DNA from: Argentina anserina
Lineage: Eukaryota; Streptophyta; Magnoliopsida; Rosales; Rosaceae
Length of the DNA: 64,000 nucleotides
Direction of reading: 5' to 3'
NCBI RefSeq assembly: GCF_933775445.1
Contig: NW_026089432.1
Span: 62,001 to 126,000 of the forward strand
Shown: piece by piece, positions 50,795 through 62,904 of the stretch
How the letters are laid out: each line of letters opens with the position of its first letter
Numbering within the stretch: the first letter of the stretch is position 1
Made by a program: the position numbers and the translations under genes
The notes under the pieces: model-generated
What the model saw: only the letters and a program-made list of their open reading frames with translations
Databases searched by the model: none
Told to the model about the DNA's origin: nothing

Positions 50795-52796
50795 ATGCGA
50801 GTTTCTATTGAATTTGAGAGTTTTGCAAGTGTGGGAGTGTGTTTCTTTCAAACTGAGTATCTTTACATCGTTTGCGTATGTTTACTATTCCAATTGTGTA
50901 TCTTTACATCGTTTGCGTATCTTTACTATTCCAATTGTGTATCTTTTCATTTCTCGTTTTAGTATCTTTCTGTAAGGCTTCTGATGCGAGTTTCTATTGT
51001 ATTTGAGAGTTTTGCAAGTGTGGGAGTGTGTTTCTTTCAAACTTAGTATCTTTACATCGTTTGCGTATCTTTACTATTCCAATTGTGTATCTTTTCATTT
51101 CTCGTTTGAGTATCTTTCTGTAAGGCTTCCTGATGCGAGTTTCTATTGAATTTGAGAGTTTTGCAAGTGTGGGAGTGTGTTTCTTTCAAACTGAGTATCT
51201 TTACATCGTTTGCGTATGTTTACTATTCCAATTGTGTATCTTTACATCGTTTGCGTATCTTTACTATTCCAATTGTGTATCTTTTCATTTCTCGTTTTAG
51301 TATCTTTCTGTAAGGCTTCTGATGCGAGTTTCTATTGTATTTTAGAGTTTTGCAAGTGTGGGAGTGTGTTTCTTTCAAACTTAGTATCTTTACATCGTTT
51401 GCGTATCTTTACTATTCCAATTGTGTATCTTTTCATTTCTCGTTTGAGTATCTTTCTGTAAGGCTTCCTGATGCGAGTTTCTATTGAATTTGAGAGTTTT
51501 GCAAGTGTGGGAGTGTGTTTCTTTCAAACTGAGTATCTTTACATCGTTTGCGTATCTTTACTATTCCAATTGTGTATCTTTACATCGTTTGCGTATCTTT
51601 ACTATTCTAATTGTGTATCTTTACATCGTTTGCGTATCTTTACTATTCCAATTGTGTATCTTTTCATTTCTCGTTTTAGTATCTTTCTGTAAGGCTTCTG
51701 ATGCGACTTTCTATTGTATTTGAGAGTTTTGCAAGTGTGGGAGTGTGGTTCCTTCAAACTTAGTATCTTTACATCGTTTCCGTATCTTTACTATTCCAAT
51801 TGTGTATCTTTTCATTTCTCGTTTGAGTATTTTTCTGTAAGGCTTTCTGATGCGAGTTTCTATTGAGTTTGAGAGTTTTGCAAGTGTGGGAGTGTGTTTC
51901 TTTCAAACTGAGTATCTTTACATCGTTTACGTATCTTTACTATTCTAATTGTGTATCTTTACATCGTTTGCGTATCTTTACTGTTCCAATTGAGTATCTT
52001 TACATCGTTTGCGTATCTTTACTCTTCCAATTGTGTATCTTTACATCGTTTGCGTATCTTTACTATTCCAATTGTGTATCTTTTCATTTCTCGTTTGAGT
52101 ATCTGTCTGTAAGGCTTCTGATGCGAGTTTCTATTGTATTTGAGAGTTTTGCAAGTGTGGGAGTGTGTTTCTTTCAAACTGAGTATCTTTACATCCTTTG
52201 CGTATCTTTACTATTCCAATTGTGTATCTTTACATCGTTTGCGTATCTTTACTATTCCAATTGTGTATCTTTTCATTTCTCGTTTGAGTATCTTTCTGTA
52301 AGGCTTCTGATGCGAGTTTCTATTGTATTCGAGAGTTTTGCAAGTGTGGGAGTGTGTTTCATTCAAACTGAGTATCTTTACATCGTTTGCGTATCTTTAC
52401 TATTCCAATTGTGTATCTTTACATCGTTTGCGTATCTTTACTATTCCAATTGTGTATCTTTTCATTTCTCGTTTGAGTATCTTTCTGTAAGGCTTCTGAT
52501 GCGAGTTTCTAATGTATTTGAGAGTTTTGCAAGTGTGGGAGTGTGTTTCTTTCAAACTGAGTATCTTTACATCGTTCGCGTATCTTTACTATTCCAATTG
52601 TGTATCTTTACATTTCTCGTTTGAGTATCTTTCTGTAAGGCTTCCTGATGCGAGTTTCTATTGAATTTGAGAGTTTTGCAAGTGTGGGAGTGTGTTTCCT
52701 TCAAACTGAGTATCTTTACATCGTTTGCGTATCTTTACGATTCCAATTGTGTATCTTTTCATTTCTCGTTTGAGTATCTTTCTGTAAGGCTTTCTG
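50795..52796 (+). repeat. HOR 2,002 bp, copy 1
   Basis: Eleven monomers. Phased from 51,471 the period runs 230, 149, 271, 189, 189, 149, 149, 189, 149, 189 and 149 bp. The four-module monomer has the linked marks ATTGAGTTTGAG, CGTTTACGTATC and ACTCTTCC, which recur 2,002 bp later. Confidence 0.87.
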
Positions 52797-54123
52797 ATGC
52801 GAGTTTCTATTGAATTTGAGAGTTTTGCAAGTGTGGGAGTGTGTTTCTTTCAAACTGAGTATCTTTACATCGTTCGCGTATGTTTACTATTCCAATTGTG
52901 TATCTTTACATCGTTTGCGTATCTTTACTATTCCAATTGTGTATCTTTTCATTTCTCGTTTTAGTATCTTTCTGTAAGGCTTCTGATGCGAGTTTCTATT
53001 GTATTTGAGAGTTTTGCAAGTGTGGGAGTGTGTTTCTTTCAAACTTAGTATCTTTACATCGTTTGCGTATCTTTACTATTCCAATTGTGTATCTTTTCAT
53101 TTCTAGTTTGAGTATCTTTCTGTAAGGCTTCCTGATGCGAGTTTCTATTGAATTTGAGAGTTTTGCAAGTGTGGGAGTGTGTTTCTTTCAAACTGAGTAT
53201 GTTTACATCGTTTGCGTATGTTTACTATTCCAATTGTGTATCTTTACATCGTTTGCGTATCTTTACTATTCCAATTGTGTATCTTTTCATTTCTCGTTTT
53301 AGTATCTTTCTGTAAGGCTTCTGATGCGAGTTTCTATTGTATTTTAGAGTTTTGCAAGTGTGGGAGTGTGTTTCTTTCAAACTTAGTATCTTTACATCGT
53401 TTGCGTATCTTTACTATTCCAATTGTGTATCTTTTCATTTCTCGTTTGAGTATCTTTCTGTAAGGCTTCCTGATGCGAGTTTCTATTGAATTTGAGAGTT
53501 TTGCAAGTGTGGGAGTGTGTTTCTTTCAAACTGAGTATCTTTACATCGTTTGCGTATCTTTACTATTCCAATTGTGTATCTTTACATCGTTTGCGTATCT
53601 TTACTATTCTAATTGTGTATCTTTACATCGTTTGCGTATCTTTACTATTCCAATTGTGTATCTTTTCATTTCTCGTTTTAGTATCTTTCTGTAAGGCTTC
53701 TGATGCGACTTTCTATTGTATTTGAGAGTTTTGCAAGTGTGGGAGTGTGGTTCCTTCAAACTTAGTATCTTTACATCGTTTCCGTATCTTTACGATTCCA
53801 ATTGTGTATCTTTTCATTTCTCGTTTGAGTATTTTTCTGTAAGGCTTTCTGATGCGAGTTTCTATTGAGTTTGAGAGTTTTGCAAGTGTGGGAGTGTGTT
53901 TCTTTCAAACTGAGTATCTTTACATCGTTTACGTATCTTTACTATTCCAATTGTGTATCTTTACATCGTTTGCGTATCTTTACTGTTCCAATTGAGTATC
54001 TTTACATCGTTTGCGTATCTTTACTCTTCCAATTGTGTATCTTTACATCGTTTGCGTATCTTTACTATTCCAATTGTGTATCTTTTCATTTCTCGTTTGA
54101 GTATCTTTCTGTAAGGCTTTCTG
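52797..54123 (+). repeat. HOR 2,002 bp, partial copy 2
   Basis: Follows the first copy at offset 2,002 through the four-module monomer at 53,852, keeping ATTGAGTTTGAG, CGTTTACGTATC and ACTCTTCC. The tail of that monomer ends CTTTCTG and lacks the GAGTATCTGTCTG mark, so the match breaks at about 54,090. CTAGTTTGAG near 53,104 reappears near 54,729. Confidence 0.85.
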
Positions 54124-55097
54124 ATGCGAGTTTCTATTGAATTTGAGAGTTTTGCAAGTGTGGGAGTGTGTTTCTTTCAAACTGAGTATCTTTACATCGT
54201 TCGCGTATCTTTACTATTCCAATTGTGTATCTTTACATTTCTCGTTTGAGTATCTTTCTGTAAGGCTTCCTGATGCGAGTTTCTATTGAATTTGAGAGTT
54301 TTGCAAGTGTGGGAGTGTGTTTCCTTCAAACTGAGTATCTTTACATCGTTTGCGTATCTTTACGATTCCAATTGTGTATCTTTTCATTTCTCGTTTGAGT
54401 ATCTTTCTGTAAGGCTTTCTGATGCGAGTTTCTATTGAATTTGAGAGTTTTGCAAGTGTGGGAGTGTGTTTCTTTCAAACTGAGTATCTTTACATCGTTT
54501 GCGTATGTTTACTATTCCAATTGTGTATCTTTACATCGTTTGCGTATCTTTACTATTCCAATTGTGTATCTTTTCATTTCTCGTTTTAGTATCTTTCTGT
54601 AAGGCTTCTGATGCGAGTTTCTATTGTATTTGAGAGTTTTGCAAGTGTGGGAGTGTGTTTCTTTCAAACTTAGTATCTTTACATCGTTTGCGTATCTTTA
54701 CTATTCCAATTGTGTATCTTTTCATTTCTAGTTTGAGTATCTTTCTGTAAGGCTTCTGATGCGAGTTTCTATTGTATTCGAGAGTTTTGCAAGTGTGGGA
54801 GTGTGTTTCATTCAAACTGAGTATCTTTACATCGTTTGCGTATCTTTACTATTCCAATTGTGTATCTTTACATCATTTGCGTATCTTTACTATTCCAATT
54901 GTGTATCTTTTCATTTCTCGTTTGAGTATCTTTCTGTAAGGCTTTCTGATGCGAGTTTCTATTGAATTTGAGAGTTTTGCAAGTGTGGGAGTGTGTTTCT
55001 TTCAAACTGAGTATCTTTACATCGTTCGCGTATCTTTACTATTCCAATTGTGTATTTTTACATTTCTCGTTTGAGTATCTTTCTGTAAGGCTTCCTG
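54124..55097 (+). repeat. Satellite mosaic, entry to right-hand domain
   Basis: Monomers of 149, 149, 189, 148, 190 and 149 bp. From 54,759 the sequence follows 60,415 onward at offset 5,656, including the rare CATCATTTGCG near 54,872 and GTATTTTTACATTTC near 55,052. Confidence 0.84.
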
Positions 55098-57140
55098 ATG
55101 CGAGTTTCTATTGAATTTGAGAGTTTTGCAAGTGTGGCAGTGTGTTTCTTTCAAACTGAGTATCTTTACATCGTTCGCGTATCTTTACTATTCCAATTGT
55201 GTATCTTTATATCGTTTGCGTATCTTTACTATTCGAATTGTGTATCTTTTCATTTCTCGTTTGAGTATCTTTCTCTAAGGCTTCTGAAGCGAGTTTCTAT
55301 TGTATTTGAGAGTTTTGCAAGTGTGGGAGTGTGTTTCTTTCAAACTGAGTATCTTTACATCGTTTGCGTATCTTTACTATTCCAATTGTGTATGTTTACA
55401 TCGTTTGCGTATCTTTACTATTCCAATTGTGTATCTTTTCATTTCTCGTTTGAGTATCTTTCTGTAAGGCTTCTGATGCGAGTTTCTATTGTATTCGAGA
55501 GTTTTGCAAGTGTGGGAGTTTGTTTCATTCAAACTGAGTATCTTTACATCGTTTGCGTATCTTTACTATTCCAATTGTGTATCTTTACATCGTTTGCGTA
55601 TCTTTACTATTCCAATTGTGTATCTTTTCATTTCTCGTTTGAGTATCTTTCTGTAAGGCTTTCTGATGCGAGTTTCTATTGAATTTGAGAGTTTTGCAAG
55701 TGTGGGAGTGTGTTTCTTTCAAACTGAGTATCTTTACATCGTTCGCGTATCTTTACTATTCCAATTGTGTATCTTTACATTTCTCGTTTGAGTATCTTTC
55801 TGTAAGGCTTCCTGATGCGAGTTTCTATTGAATTTGAGAGTTCTGCAAGTGTGGGAGTGTGTTTCTTTCAAACTGAGTATCTTTACATCGTTTGCGTATC
55901 TTTACTATTCCAATTGTGTATCTTTACATCGTTTGCGTATCTTTACTATTCCAATTGTGTATCTTTTCATTTCTCGTTTGAGTATCTTTCTGTAAGGCTT
56001 CCTGATGCGAGTTTCTATTGAATTTGAGAGTTTTGCAAGTGTGGGAGTGTGTTTCTTTCAAACTGAGTATCTTTACATCGTTTGCGTATCTTTACTATTC
56101 CAATTGTGTATCTTTACATCGTTTGCGTATCTTTACTATTCCAATTGTGTATCTTTTCATTTCTCGTTTGAGTATCTTTCTGTAAGGCTTCTGATGCGAG
56201 TTTCTATTGTATTCGAGAGTTTTGCAAGTGTGGGAGTGTGTTTCATTCAAACTGAGTATCTTTACATCGTTTGCGTATCTTTACTATTCCAATTGTGTAT
56301 CTTTACATCGTTTGCGTATCTTTACTATTCCAATTGTGTATCTTTTCATTTCTCGTTTGAGTATCTTTCTGTAAGGCTTTCTGATGCGAGTTTCTATTGA
56401 ATTTGAGAGTTTTGCAAGTGTGGGAGTGTGTTTCTTTCAAACTGAGTATCTTTACATCGTTCGCGTATCTTTACTATTCCAATTGTGTATTTTTACATTT
56501 CTCGTTTGAATATCTTTCTGTAAGGCTTCCTGATGCGAGTTTCTATTGAATTTGAGAGTTTTGCAAGTGTGGCAGTGTGTTTCTTTCAAACTGAGTATCT
56601 TTACATCGTTCGCGTATCTTTACTATTCCAATTGTGTATCTTTATATCGTTTGCGTATCTTTACTATTCGAATTGTGTATCTTTTCATTTCTCGTTTGAG
56701 TATCTTTCTCTAAGGCTTCTGAAGCGAGTTTCTATTGTATTTGAGAGTTTTGCAAGTGTGGGAGTGTGTTTCTTTCAAACTAAGTATCTTTACATCGTTT
56801 GCGTATCTTTACTATTCCAATTGTGTATGTTTACATCGTTTGCGTATCTTTACTATTCCAATTGTGTATCTTTTCATTTCTCGTTGAGTATCTTTCTGTA
56901 AGGCTTCTGATGCGAGTTTCTATTGTATTCGAGAGTTTTGCAAGTGTGGGAGTTTGTTTCATTCAAACTGAGTATCTTTACATCGTTTGCGTATCTTTAC
57001 TATTCCAATTGTGTATCTTTACATCGTTTGCGTATCTTTACTATTCCAATTGTGTATCTTTTCATTTCTCGTTTGAGTATCTTTCTGTAAGGCTTTCTGA
57101 TGCGAGTTTCTATTGAATTTGAGAGTTTTGCAAGTGTGGG
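54759..57140 (+). repeat. Segment duplicated at about 60,415-62,796 (offset 5,656)
   Basis: About 2.4 kb is repeated at a constant offset. CATCATTTGCG, GTATTTTTACATTTC, GAGAGTTCTGC, CAAACTAAG and the 1-bp CTCGTTGAG deletion are all shared in order. The match ends where one copy has GTTTCTTTC (near 57,149) and the other GTTTCCTTC (near 62,805). Private differences such as TTTAAACTG-type changes are few; one is TATTCAAATTG near 61,755. Confidence 0.85.
55098..56532 (+). repeat. HOR 1,435 bp, copy 1
   Basis: Eight monomers of 189, 189, 190, 149, 190, 189, 190 and 149 bp. Marks private to the 55-64 kb domain are present: GTGTGGCAGTG, GTGTATGTTTAC and GGGAGTTTGTTTC, plus GAGAGTTCTGC in the fifth monomer. 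Confidence 0.9.
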
Positions 57141-57966
57141 AGTGTGTTTCTTTCAAACTGAGTATCTTTACATCGTTCGCGTATCTTTACTATTCCAATT
57201 GTGTATCTTTACATTTCTCGTTTGAGTATCTTTCTGTAAGGCTTCCTGATGCGAGTTTCTATTGAATTTGAGAGTTCTGCAAGTGTGGGAGTGTGTTTCT
57301 TTCAAACTTAGTATCTTTACATCGTTTGCGTATCTTTACTATTCCAATTGTGTATCTTTACATCGTTTGCGTATCTTTACTATTCCAATTGTGTATCTTT
57401 TCATTTCTTGTTTGAGTATCTTTCTGTAAGGCTTCCTGATGCGAGTTTCTATTGAATTTGAGAGTTTTGCAAGTGTGGGAGTGTGTTTCTTTCAAACTGA
57501 GTATCTTTACATCGTTTGCGTATCTTTACTATTCCAATTGTGTATCTTTACATCGTTTGCGTATCTTTACTATTCCAATTGTGTATCTTTTCATTTCTCG
57601 TTTGAGTATCTTTCTGTAAGGCTTCTGATGCGAGTTTCTATTGTATTCGAGAGTTTTGCAAGTGTGGGAGTGTGTTTCATTCAAACTGAGTATCTTTACA
57701 TCGTTTGCGTATCTTTACTATTCCAATTGTGTATCTTTACATCGTTTGCGTATCTTTACTATTCCAATTGTGTATCTTTTCATTTCTCGTTTGAGTATCT
57801 TTCTGTAAGGCTTTCTGATGCGAGTTTCTATTGAATTTGAGAGTTTTGCAAGTGTGGGAGTGTGTTTCTTTCAAACTGAGTATCTTTACATCGTTCGCGT
57901 ATCTTTACTATTCCAATTGTGTATCTTTACATTTCTCGTTTGAGTATCTTTCTGTAAGGCTTCCTG
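56533..57966 (+). repeat. HOR 1,435 bp, copy 2 (1,434 bp)
   Basis: Same eight-monomer order, 1 bp shorter because the tail near 56,884 reads CTCGTTGAG instead of CTCGTTTGAG. The head just upstream has CAAACTAAG. Both marks reappear 5,656 bp downstream. CATTTCTTGTTTGAG near 57,409 is a C-to-T change at a CpG. Confidence 0.9.
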
Positions 57967-59737
57967 ATGCGAGTTTCTATTGAATTTGAGAGTTTTGCAA
58001 GTGTGGCAGTGTGTTTCTTTCAAACTGAGTATCTTTACATCGTTCGCGTATCTTTACTATTCCAATTGTGTATCTTTATATCGTTTGCGTATCTTTACTA
58101 TTCGAATTGTGTATCTTTTCATTTCTTGTTTGAGTATCTTTCTGTAAGGCTTCCTGATGCGAGTTTCTATTGAATTTGAGAGTTTTGCAAGTGTGGCAGT
58201 GTGTTTCTTTCAAACTGAGTATCTTTACATCGTTCGCGTATCTTTACTATTCCAATTGTGTATCTTTATATCGTTTGCGTATCTTTACTATTGGAATTGT
58301 GTATCTTTTCATTTCTCGTTTGAGTATCTTTCTCTAAGGCTTCTGAAGCGAGTTTCTATTGTATTTGAGAGTTTTGCAAGTGTGGGAGTGTGTTTCTTTC
58401 AAACTGAGTATCTTTACATCGTTTGCGTATCTTTACTATTCCAATTGTGTATGTTTACATCGTTTGCGTATCTTTACTATTCCAATTTTGTATCTTTTCA
58501 TTTCTCGTTTGAGTATCTTTCTGTAAGGCTTCGGATGCGAGTTTCTATTGTATTCGAGAGTTTTGCAAGTGTGGGAGTTTGTTTCATTCAAACTGAGTAT
58601 CTTTACATCGTTTGCGTATCTTTACTATTCCAATTGTGTATCTTTACATCGTTTGCGTATCTTTACTATTCCAATTGTGTATCTTTTCATTTCTCGTTTG
58701 AGTATCTTTCTGTAAGGCTTCTGATGCGAGTTTCTATTGTATTCGAGAGTTTTGCAAGTGTGGGAGTGTGTTTCATTCAAACTGAGTATCTTTACATCGT
58801 TTGCGTATCTTTACTATTCCAATTGTGTATCTTTACATCGTTTGCGTATCTTTACTATTCCAATTGTGTATCTTTTCATTTCTCGTTTGAGTATCTTTCT
58901 GTAAGGCTTTCTGATGCGAGTTTCTATTGAATTTGAGAGTTTTGCAAGTGTGGGAGTGTGTTTCTTTCAAACTGAGTATCTTTACATCGTTCGCGTATCT
59001 TTACTATTCCAATTGTGTATCTTTACATTTCTCGTTTGTGTATCTTTCTGTAAGGCTTCCTGATGCGAGTTTCTATTGAATTTGAGAGTTTTGCAAGTGT
59101 GGCAGTGTGTTTCTTTCAAACTGAGTATCTTTACATCGTTCGCGTATCTTTACTATTCCAATTGTGTATCTTTATATCGTTTGCGTATCTTTACTATTCG
59201 AATTGTGTATCTTTTCATTTCTCGTTTGAGTATCTTTCTCTAAGGCTTCTGAAGCGAGTTTCTATTGTATTTGAGAGTTTTGCAAGTGTGGGAGTGTGTT
59301 TCATTCAAACTGAGTATCTTTACATCGTTTGCGTATCTTTACTATTCCAATTGTGTATCTTTACATCGTTTGCGTATCTTTACTATTCCAATTGTGTATC
59401 TTTTCATTTCTCGTTTGAGTATCTTTCTGTAAGGCTTCTGATGCGAGTTTCTAATGTATTTGAGAGTTTTGCAAGTGTGGGAGTGTGTTTCTTTCAAACT
59501 TTTTATCTTTACATCGTTTGCGTATCTTTACTATTCCAATTGTGTATCTTTTCATTTCTCGTTTTAGAATCTTTCTGTAAGGCTTCTGATGCGAGTTTCT
59601 ATTGTATTTGAGAGTTTTGCAAGTGTGGGAGTGTGTTTCCTTCAAACTGAGTATCTTTACATCGTTTGCGTATCTTTACGATTCCAATTGTGTATCTTTT
59701 CATTTCACGTTTGAGTATCTTTCTGTAAGGCTTTCTG
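57967..59737 (+). repeat. Satellite mosaic
   Basis: Two successive GTGTGGCAGTG monomers (57,967 and 58,157) open the block, a local duplication. Single-copy variants include TTGGAATTG near 58,293, CTTCGGATGCG near 58,533, CCAATTTTGTATC near 58,483 and TTTGTGTATC near 59,037. From 59,063 the order 189, 189, 148, 149 bp with CAAACTTTTTATC resembles the start of the 2,257-bp HOR. Confidence 0.83.
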
Positions 59738-62700
59738 ATGCGAGTTTCTATTGAATTTGAGAGTTTTGCAAGTGTGGGAGTGTGTTTCTTTCAAACTTTT
59801 TATCTTTACATCGTTTGCGTATCTTTACTATTCCAATTGTGTATCTTTTCATTTCTCGTTTGAGTATCTTTCTGTAAGGCTTTCTGATGCGAGTTTCTAT
59901 TGAATTTGAGAGTTTTGCAAGTGTGGGAGTGTGTTTCTTTCAAACTGAGTATCTTTACATCGTTCGCGTATCTTTACTATTCCAATTGTGTATCTTTACA
60001 TTTCTCGTTTGAGTATCTTTGTGTAAGGCTTCCTGATGCGAGTTTCTATTATATTCGAGAGTTTTGCAAGTGTGGGAGTGAGTTTCATTCAAACTGAGTA
60101 TCTTTACATCGTTTGCGTATCTTTACTATTCCAATTGTGTATCTTTACATCGTTTGCGTATCTTTACTATTCCAATTGTGTATCTTTTCATTTCTTGTTT
60201 GAGTATCTTTCTGTAAGGCTTCCTGATGCGAGTTTCTATTGAATTTGAGAGTTTTGCAAGTGTGGGAGTGTGTTTCTTTCAAACTGAGTATCTTTACATC
60301 GTTTGCGTATCTTTACTATTCCAATTGTGTATCTTTACATCGTTTGCGTATCTTTACTATTCCAATTGTGTATCTTTTCATTTCGCGTTTGAGTATCTTT
60401 CTGTAAGGCTTCTGATGCGAGTTTCTATTGTATTCGAGAGTTTTGCAAGTGTGGGAGTGTGTTTCATTCAAACTGAGTATCTTTACATCGTTTGCGTATC
60501 TTTACTATTCCAATTGTGTATCTTTACATCATTTGCGTATCTTTACTATTCCAATTGTGTATCTTTTCATTTCTCGTTTGAGTATCTTTCTGTAAGGCTT
60601 TCTGATGCGAGTTTCTATTGAATTTGAGAGTTTTGCAAGTGTGGGAGTGTGTTTCTTTCAAACTGAGTATCTTTACATCGTTCGCGTATCTTTACTATTC
60701 CAATTGTGTATTTTTACATTTCTCGTTTGAGTATCTTTCTGTAAGGCTTCCTGATGCGAGTTTCTATTGAATTTGAGAGTTTTGCAAGTGTGGCAGTGTG
60801 TTTCTTTCAAACTGAGTATCTTTACATCGTTCGCGTATCTTTACTATTCCAATTGTGTATCTTTATATCGTTTGCGTATCTTTACTATTCGAATTGTGTA
60901 TCTTTTCATTTCTCGTTTGAGTATCTTTCTCTAAGGCTTCTGAAGCGAGTTTCTATTGTATTTGAGAGTTTTGCAAGTGTGGGAGTGTGTTTCTTTCAAA
61001 CTGAGTATCTTTACATCGTTTGCGTATCTTTACTATTCCAATTGTGTATGTTTACATCGTTTGCGTATCTTTACTATTCCAATTGTGTATCTTTTCATTT
61101 CTCGTTTGAGTATCTTTCTGTAAGGCTTCTGATGCGAGTTTCTATTGTATTCGAGAGTTTTGCAAGTGTGGGAGTTTGTTTCATTCAAACTGAGTATCTT
61201 TACATCGTTTGCGTATCTTTACTATTCCAATTGTGTATCTTTACATCGTTTGCGTATCTTTACTATTCCAATTGTGTATCTTTTCATTTCTCGTTTGAGT
61301 ATCTTTCTGTAAGGCTTTCTGATGCGAGTTTCTATTGAATTTGAGAGTTTTGCAAGTGTGGGAGTGTGTTTCTTTCAAACTGAGTATCTTTACATCGTTC
61401 GCGTATCTTTACTATTCCAATTGTGTATCTTTACATTTCTCGTTTGAGTATCTTTCTGTAAGGCTTCCTGATGCGAGTTTCTATTGAATTTGAGAGTTCT
61501 GCAAGTGTGGGAGTGTGTTTCTTTCAAACTGAGTATCTTTACATCGTTTGCGTATCTTTACTATTCCAATTGTGTATCTTTACATCGTTTGCGTATCTTT
61601 ACTATTCCAATTGTGTATCTTTTCATTTCTCGTTTGAGTATCTTTCTGTAAGGCTTCCTGATGCGAGTTTCTATTGAATTTGAGAGTTTTGCAAGTGTGG
61701 GAGTGTGTTTCTTTCAAACTGAGTATCTTTACATCGTTTGCGTATCTTTACTATTCAAATTGTGTATCTTTACATCGTTTGCGTATCTTTACTATTCCAA
61801 TTGTGTATCTTTTCATTTCTCGTTTGAGTATCTTTCTGTAAGGCTTCTGATGCGAGTTTCTATTGTATTCGAGAGTTTTGCAAGTGTGGGAGTGTGTTTC
61901 ATTCAAACTGAGTATCTTTACATCGTTTGCGTATCTTTACTATTCCAATTGTGTATCTTTACATCGTTTGCGTATCTTTACTATTCCAATTGTGTATCTT
62001 TTCATTTCTCGTTTGAGTATCTTTCTGTAAGGCTTTCTGATGCGAGTTTCTATTGAATTTGAGAGTTTTGCAAGTGTGGGAGTGTGTTTCTTTCAAACTG
62101 AGTATCTTTACATCGTTCGCGTATCTTTACTATTCCAATTGTGTATTTTTACATTTCTCGTTTGAGTATCTTTCTGTAAGGCTTCCTGATGCGAGTTTCT
62201 ATTGAATTTGAGAGTTTTGCAAGTGTGGCAGTGTGTTTCTTTCAAACTGAGTATCTTTACATCGTTCGCGTATCTTTACTATTCCAATTGTGTATCTTTA
62301 TATCGTTTGCGTATCTTTACTATTCGAATTGTGTATCTTTTCATTTTTCGTTTGAGTATCTTTCTCTAAGGCTTCTGAAGCGAGTTTCTATTGTATTTGA
62401 GAGTTTTGCAAGTGTGGGAGTGTGTTTCTTTCAAACTAAGTATCTTTACATCGTTTGCGTATCTTTACTATTCCAATTGTGTATGTTTACATCGTTTGCG
62501 TATCTTTACTATTCCAATTGTGTATCTTTTCATTTCTCGTTGAGTATCTTTCTGTAAGGCTTCTGATGCGAGTTTCTATTGTATTCGAGAGTTTTGCAAG
62601 TGTGGGAGTTTGTTTCATTCAAACTGAGTATCTTTACATCGTTTGCGTATCTTTACTATTCCAATTGTGTATCTTTACATCGTTTGCGTATCTTTACTAT

Positions 62701-62904
62701 TCCAATTGTGTATCTTTTCATTTCTCGTTTGAGTATCTTTCTGTAAGGCTTTCTGATGCGAGTTTCTATTGAATTTGAGAGTTTTGCAAGTGTGGGAGTG
62801 TGTTTCCTTCAAACTGAGTATCTTTACATCGTTTGCGTATCTTTACGATTCCAATTGTGTATCTTTTCATTTCACGTTTGAGTATCTTTCTGTAAGGCTT
62901 TCTG
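59738..62904 (+). repeat. HOR 3,167 bp, copy 1
   Basis: Three 149-bp monomers open the unit, then 190, 189, 190, 149 bp and two rounds of the 1,435-bp series. Marks at both ends of the 3,167-bp offset include CATTTCACGTTTG (59,704 and 62,871), GAGTATCTTTGTG, ATTATATTCGAG, CATTTCTTGTTTG, CATTTCGCGTTTG and CATCATTTGCG. 60,415 to ~62,790 is also a copy of 54,759 to ~57,140. Confidence 0.87.
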